This document shows positions 62,892 to 64,000 of a DNA stretch of 64,000 nucleotides, one piece after another. Location of the stretch: the NCBI RefSeq assembly GCF_001667015.1, contig NZ_LZIS01000001.1:163120-227119 (forward strand), written 5' to 3'. Position numbers and translations under genes: made by a program. The notes below the pieces were generated by a model, which worked only from the letters and a program-made list of their open reading frames with translations, ran no database searches and was not told where the DNA came from. Origin of the DNA: Mycobacterium sp. E3198. GTDB taxonomy: Bacteria > Actinomycetota > Actinomycetes > Mycobacteriales > Mycobacteriaceae. Position 1 is the stretch's first letter; each line of letters starts with the position of its first letter.

Positions 62892-63887
62892 TTACCGCCC
62901 GACGACCTGGGCGACGCGGATGCGCGGCCCGGCGCGGGCCACCAGCCGGGTGATGCCGAGGAAACGCTCGCCGTCGATGATGGGCGAGAGCGGCTCCCCG
63001 TCGGCGTCGATGATCATCTCGCGGCCGTTGACGTCGCGGACCCGCTCGCCGCGCATCGTTCCGTTGGTGAGCGCCGCGGGAAGCTGGGCGACGATCTTCG
63101 ACGGCCGTACCTCCCCGGCTTGGAAATGCAGCGCACCGGGTTGGGCAGCCTTCGGGAAGAGCCGGAACGGGCCCCCGATGCGGAGGTCGATGGCGCCTGC
63201 GTGCAGCAACCGGTGTGTCCGCGTCGGCACCTCCTCGCCGTCGATCACGACGCGGGCGTGCGTCGGCGTGAACAGGACGGACGCGTAGTTCGGCGTCTTC
63301 ACCCGGCTGGGGGCGACCTTGGAGGTCAGGTAGTCGCCGACGGAGCGGGCGATCACTCGGGCGACGGCGAGGCGGTCGTGATCGGGCGAGTCGTAATACC
63401 GTTCGTAGAACCGGTTTCCGACGCCGCCGGCGGCCAGTCCGAAGCACAGGCGATGAAACGCCGTTCCGTCCTCGGTTTCGCCGTCGAGTTCCAGGGTGTC
63501 CAGGCGCACCTCGGGCGGGGGCCGGTCCGCCTCCGCGGCGGCCGCCAGGGCGCGGATGATCCCATCGGCGCGGCCGCGCACCCGCGCCTTGCGCGCGACG
63601 GCGTTGACACTGCCGCCGTTGCTCGGCACGAAGGTCGGCCAGCGGTCGGGATCGGCGATGCACTGCTCGATTTCGTTGACCAGCCAGTGCAGCGCGCCGT
63701 CGCCGCCGTCGCCGACGAGGTGGGTGGTCCGCGGGTTGAGTTCTTTGATGGTCCTGCGGAGATCCTCGACGGACGCGGTCTCGTGCACCTCGCCCCACGG
63801 GCCGACGATCCGGCGCAAATCGGCGGCGCGGTCCGGCGCGGCGCGGTTCTTGCGCGCTTGCGGATTGACGATGACGCCGAGATACAT
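62892..63887 (-). CDS. Diacylglycerol kinase-like lipid kinase family protein
   Basis: A 331-residue protein of the DAGK catalytic-domain family. LGVIVNPQARKNRAAPDRAA is the first nucleotide-binding segment, and HLVGDGGDGALHWLVNEIEQ contains the GGDG motif (GDGGDGA); FVPSNGGSVNAVARKARVRG replaces the usual GTGNDFAR. The GxG-to-SNGG change and the long C-terminal domain suggest an atypical member. Such kinases phosphorylate lipids at the cytoplasmic membrane. Start ATG 63887. The last 113 bp of the window hold no gene I can support. Confidence 0.75.
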   Translation of the reverse strand: MYLGVIVNPQARKNRAAPDRAADLRRIVGPWGEVHETASVEDLRRTIKELNPRTTHLVGDGGDGALHWLVNEIEQCIADPDRWPTFVPSNGGSVNAVARKARVRGRADGIIRALAAAAEADRPPPEVRLDTLELDGETEDGTAFHRLCFGLAAGGVGNRFYERYYDSPDHDRLAVARVIARSVGDYLTSKVAPSRVKTPNYASVLFTPTHARVVIDGEEVPTRTHRLLHAGAIDLRIGGPFRLFPKAAQPGALHFQAGEVRPSKIVAQLPAALTNGTMRGERVRDVNGREMIIDADGEPLSPIIDGERFLGITRLVARAGPRIRVAQVVGR

Positions 63888-64000
63888 CCCCCGAACGATA
63901 CCCGCGCTGCCTAGGTGGGCGAGACCGCGCCGCCCGACCGCAGGGTCGTATTGGGCTGTTGTGCAGCGGTTTTGCGCCCGTTGCCAGCGGTGCCGATTTC

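Overview
The window is about 64 kb of high-GC actinobacterial chromosome and almost certainly comes from a slow-growing Mycobacterium. It carries several genus-typical genes: a close match to the mannosyltransferase PimC, an LpqH-type 19-kDa lipoprotein, a DUF732 secreted protein, five luciferase-like (LLM, F420/flavin type) oxidoreductases, TIGR03085/TIGR03086 proteins, and a TIGR00027-type methyltransferase. The order sseB, malY-like aminotransferase, DUF2652 protein, haloalkane dehalogenase dmbB, htpG follows, from memory, Rv2291, Rv2294, Rv2295, Rv2296 and Rv2299c of M. tuberculosis. Here that backbone is split by two large blocks of accessory metabolic genes. No transposase, integrase, tRNA, rRNA or CRISPR array was seen.

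Layout. 1-8.7 kb: the end of an FAD monooxygenase, a TIGR03086 protein with an LLM oxidoreductase, an XRE/MmyB-type regulator, pimC, a SpoIIAA-like protein, an APC permease, a DUF732 protein, sseB and a purine-nucleosidase-like gene. 8.8-13 kb: a translationally coupled run (hydrolase, SDR, LLM) followed by a secreted protein, an EthD-like protein and an LpqH-like lipoprotein. 13-23.8 kb: an accessory oxidative block with two cytochrome P450s, two LLM oxidoreductases, two paralogous amine-dehydrogenase/DapB-like enzymes, an AveC-like membrane protein, a peroxiredoxin-like protein and two TetR regulators. A shared inverted repeat and a shared 14-bp promoter motif tie much of this block together. 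23.8-26.8 kb: the malY/DUF2652/dmbB backbone.

26.8-34 kb: a divergent meta-cleavage cluster for an aromatic compound (MhpA-like hydroxylase, C-C hydrolase, extradiol dioxygenase, amidohydrolase/decarboxylase; then TetR, acetaldehyde dehydrogenase, 4-hydroxy-2-oxovalerate aldolase). Its acetaldehyde dehydrogenase is split by a one-base frameshift and no hydratase gene is present. 34-43.9 kb: a CysQ-like phosphatase, a thiolase, a DMT transporter, a GAF-SpoIIE phosphatase overlapping a B12-binding protein with a CarH-type W-x9-EH signature, and an MFS transporter divergent from a GntR/FCD regulator. 44-55.8 kb: htpG, a FadD/thioesterase pair, a VIT1-type transporter, two collagen-like Gly-Pro-rich secreted proteins, two methyltransferases, a DJ-1/PfpI protein and a BrkB-type membrane protein. 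55.9-62 kb: a four-gene operon of a FAAL-ACP-reductase megaprotein, a ferritin-like diiron protein, an alpha/beta hydrolase and a PDR/VanB-type reductase. The right end has an unusually AT-rich 550-bp intergenic region, a small protein and a lipid-kinase-like gene.

The strongest candidates for an undescribed system are the GAF-SpoIIE/B12-sensor pair (39.2-41.5 kb), the FAAL-ACP-reductase operon, and the P450/LLM/amine-dehydrogenase regulon.
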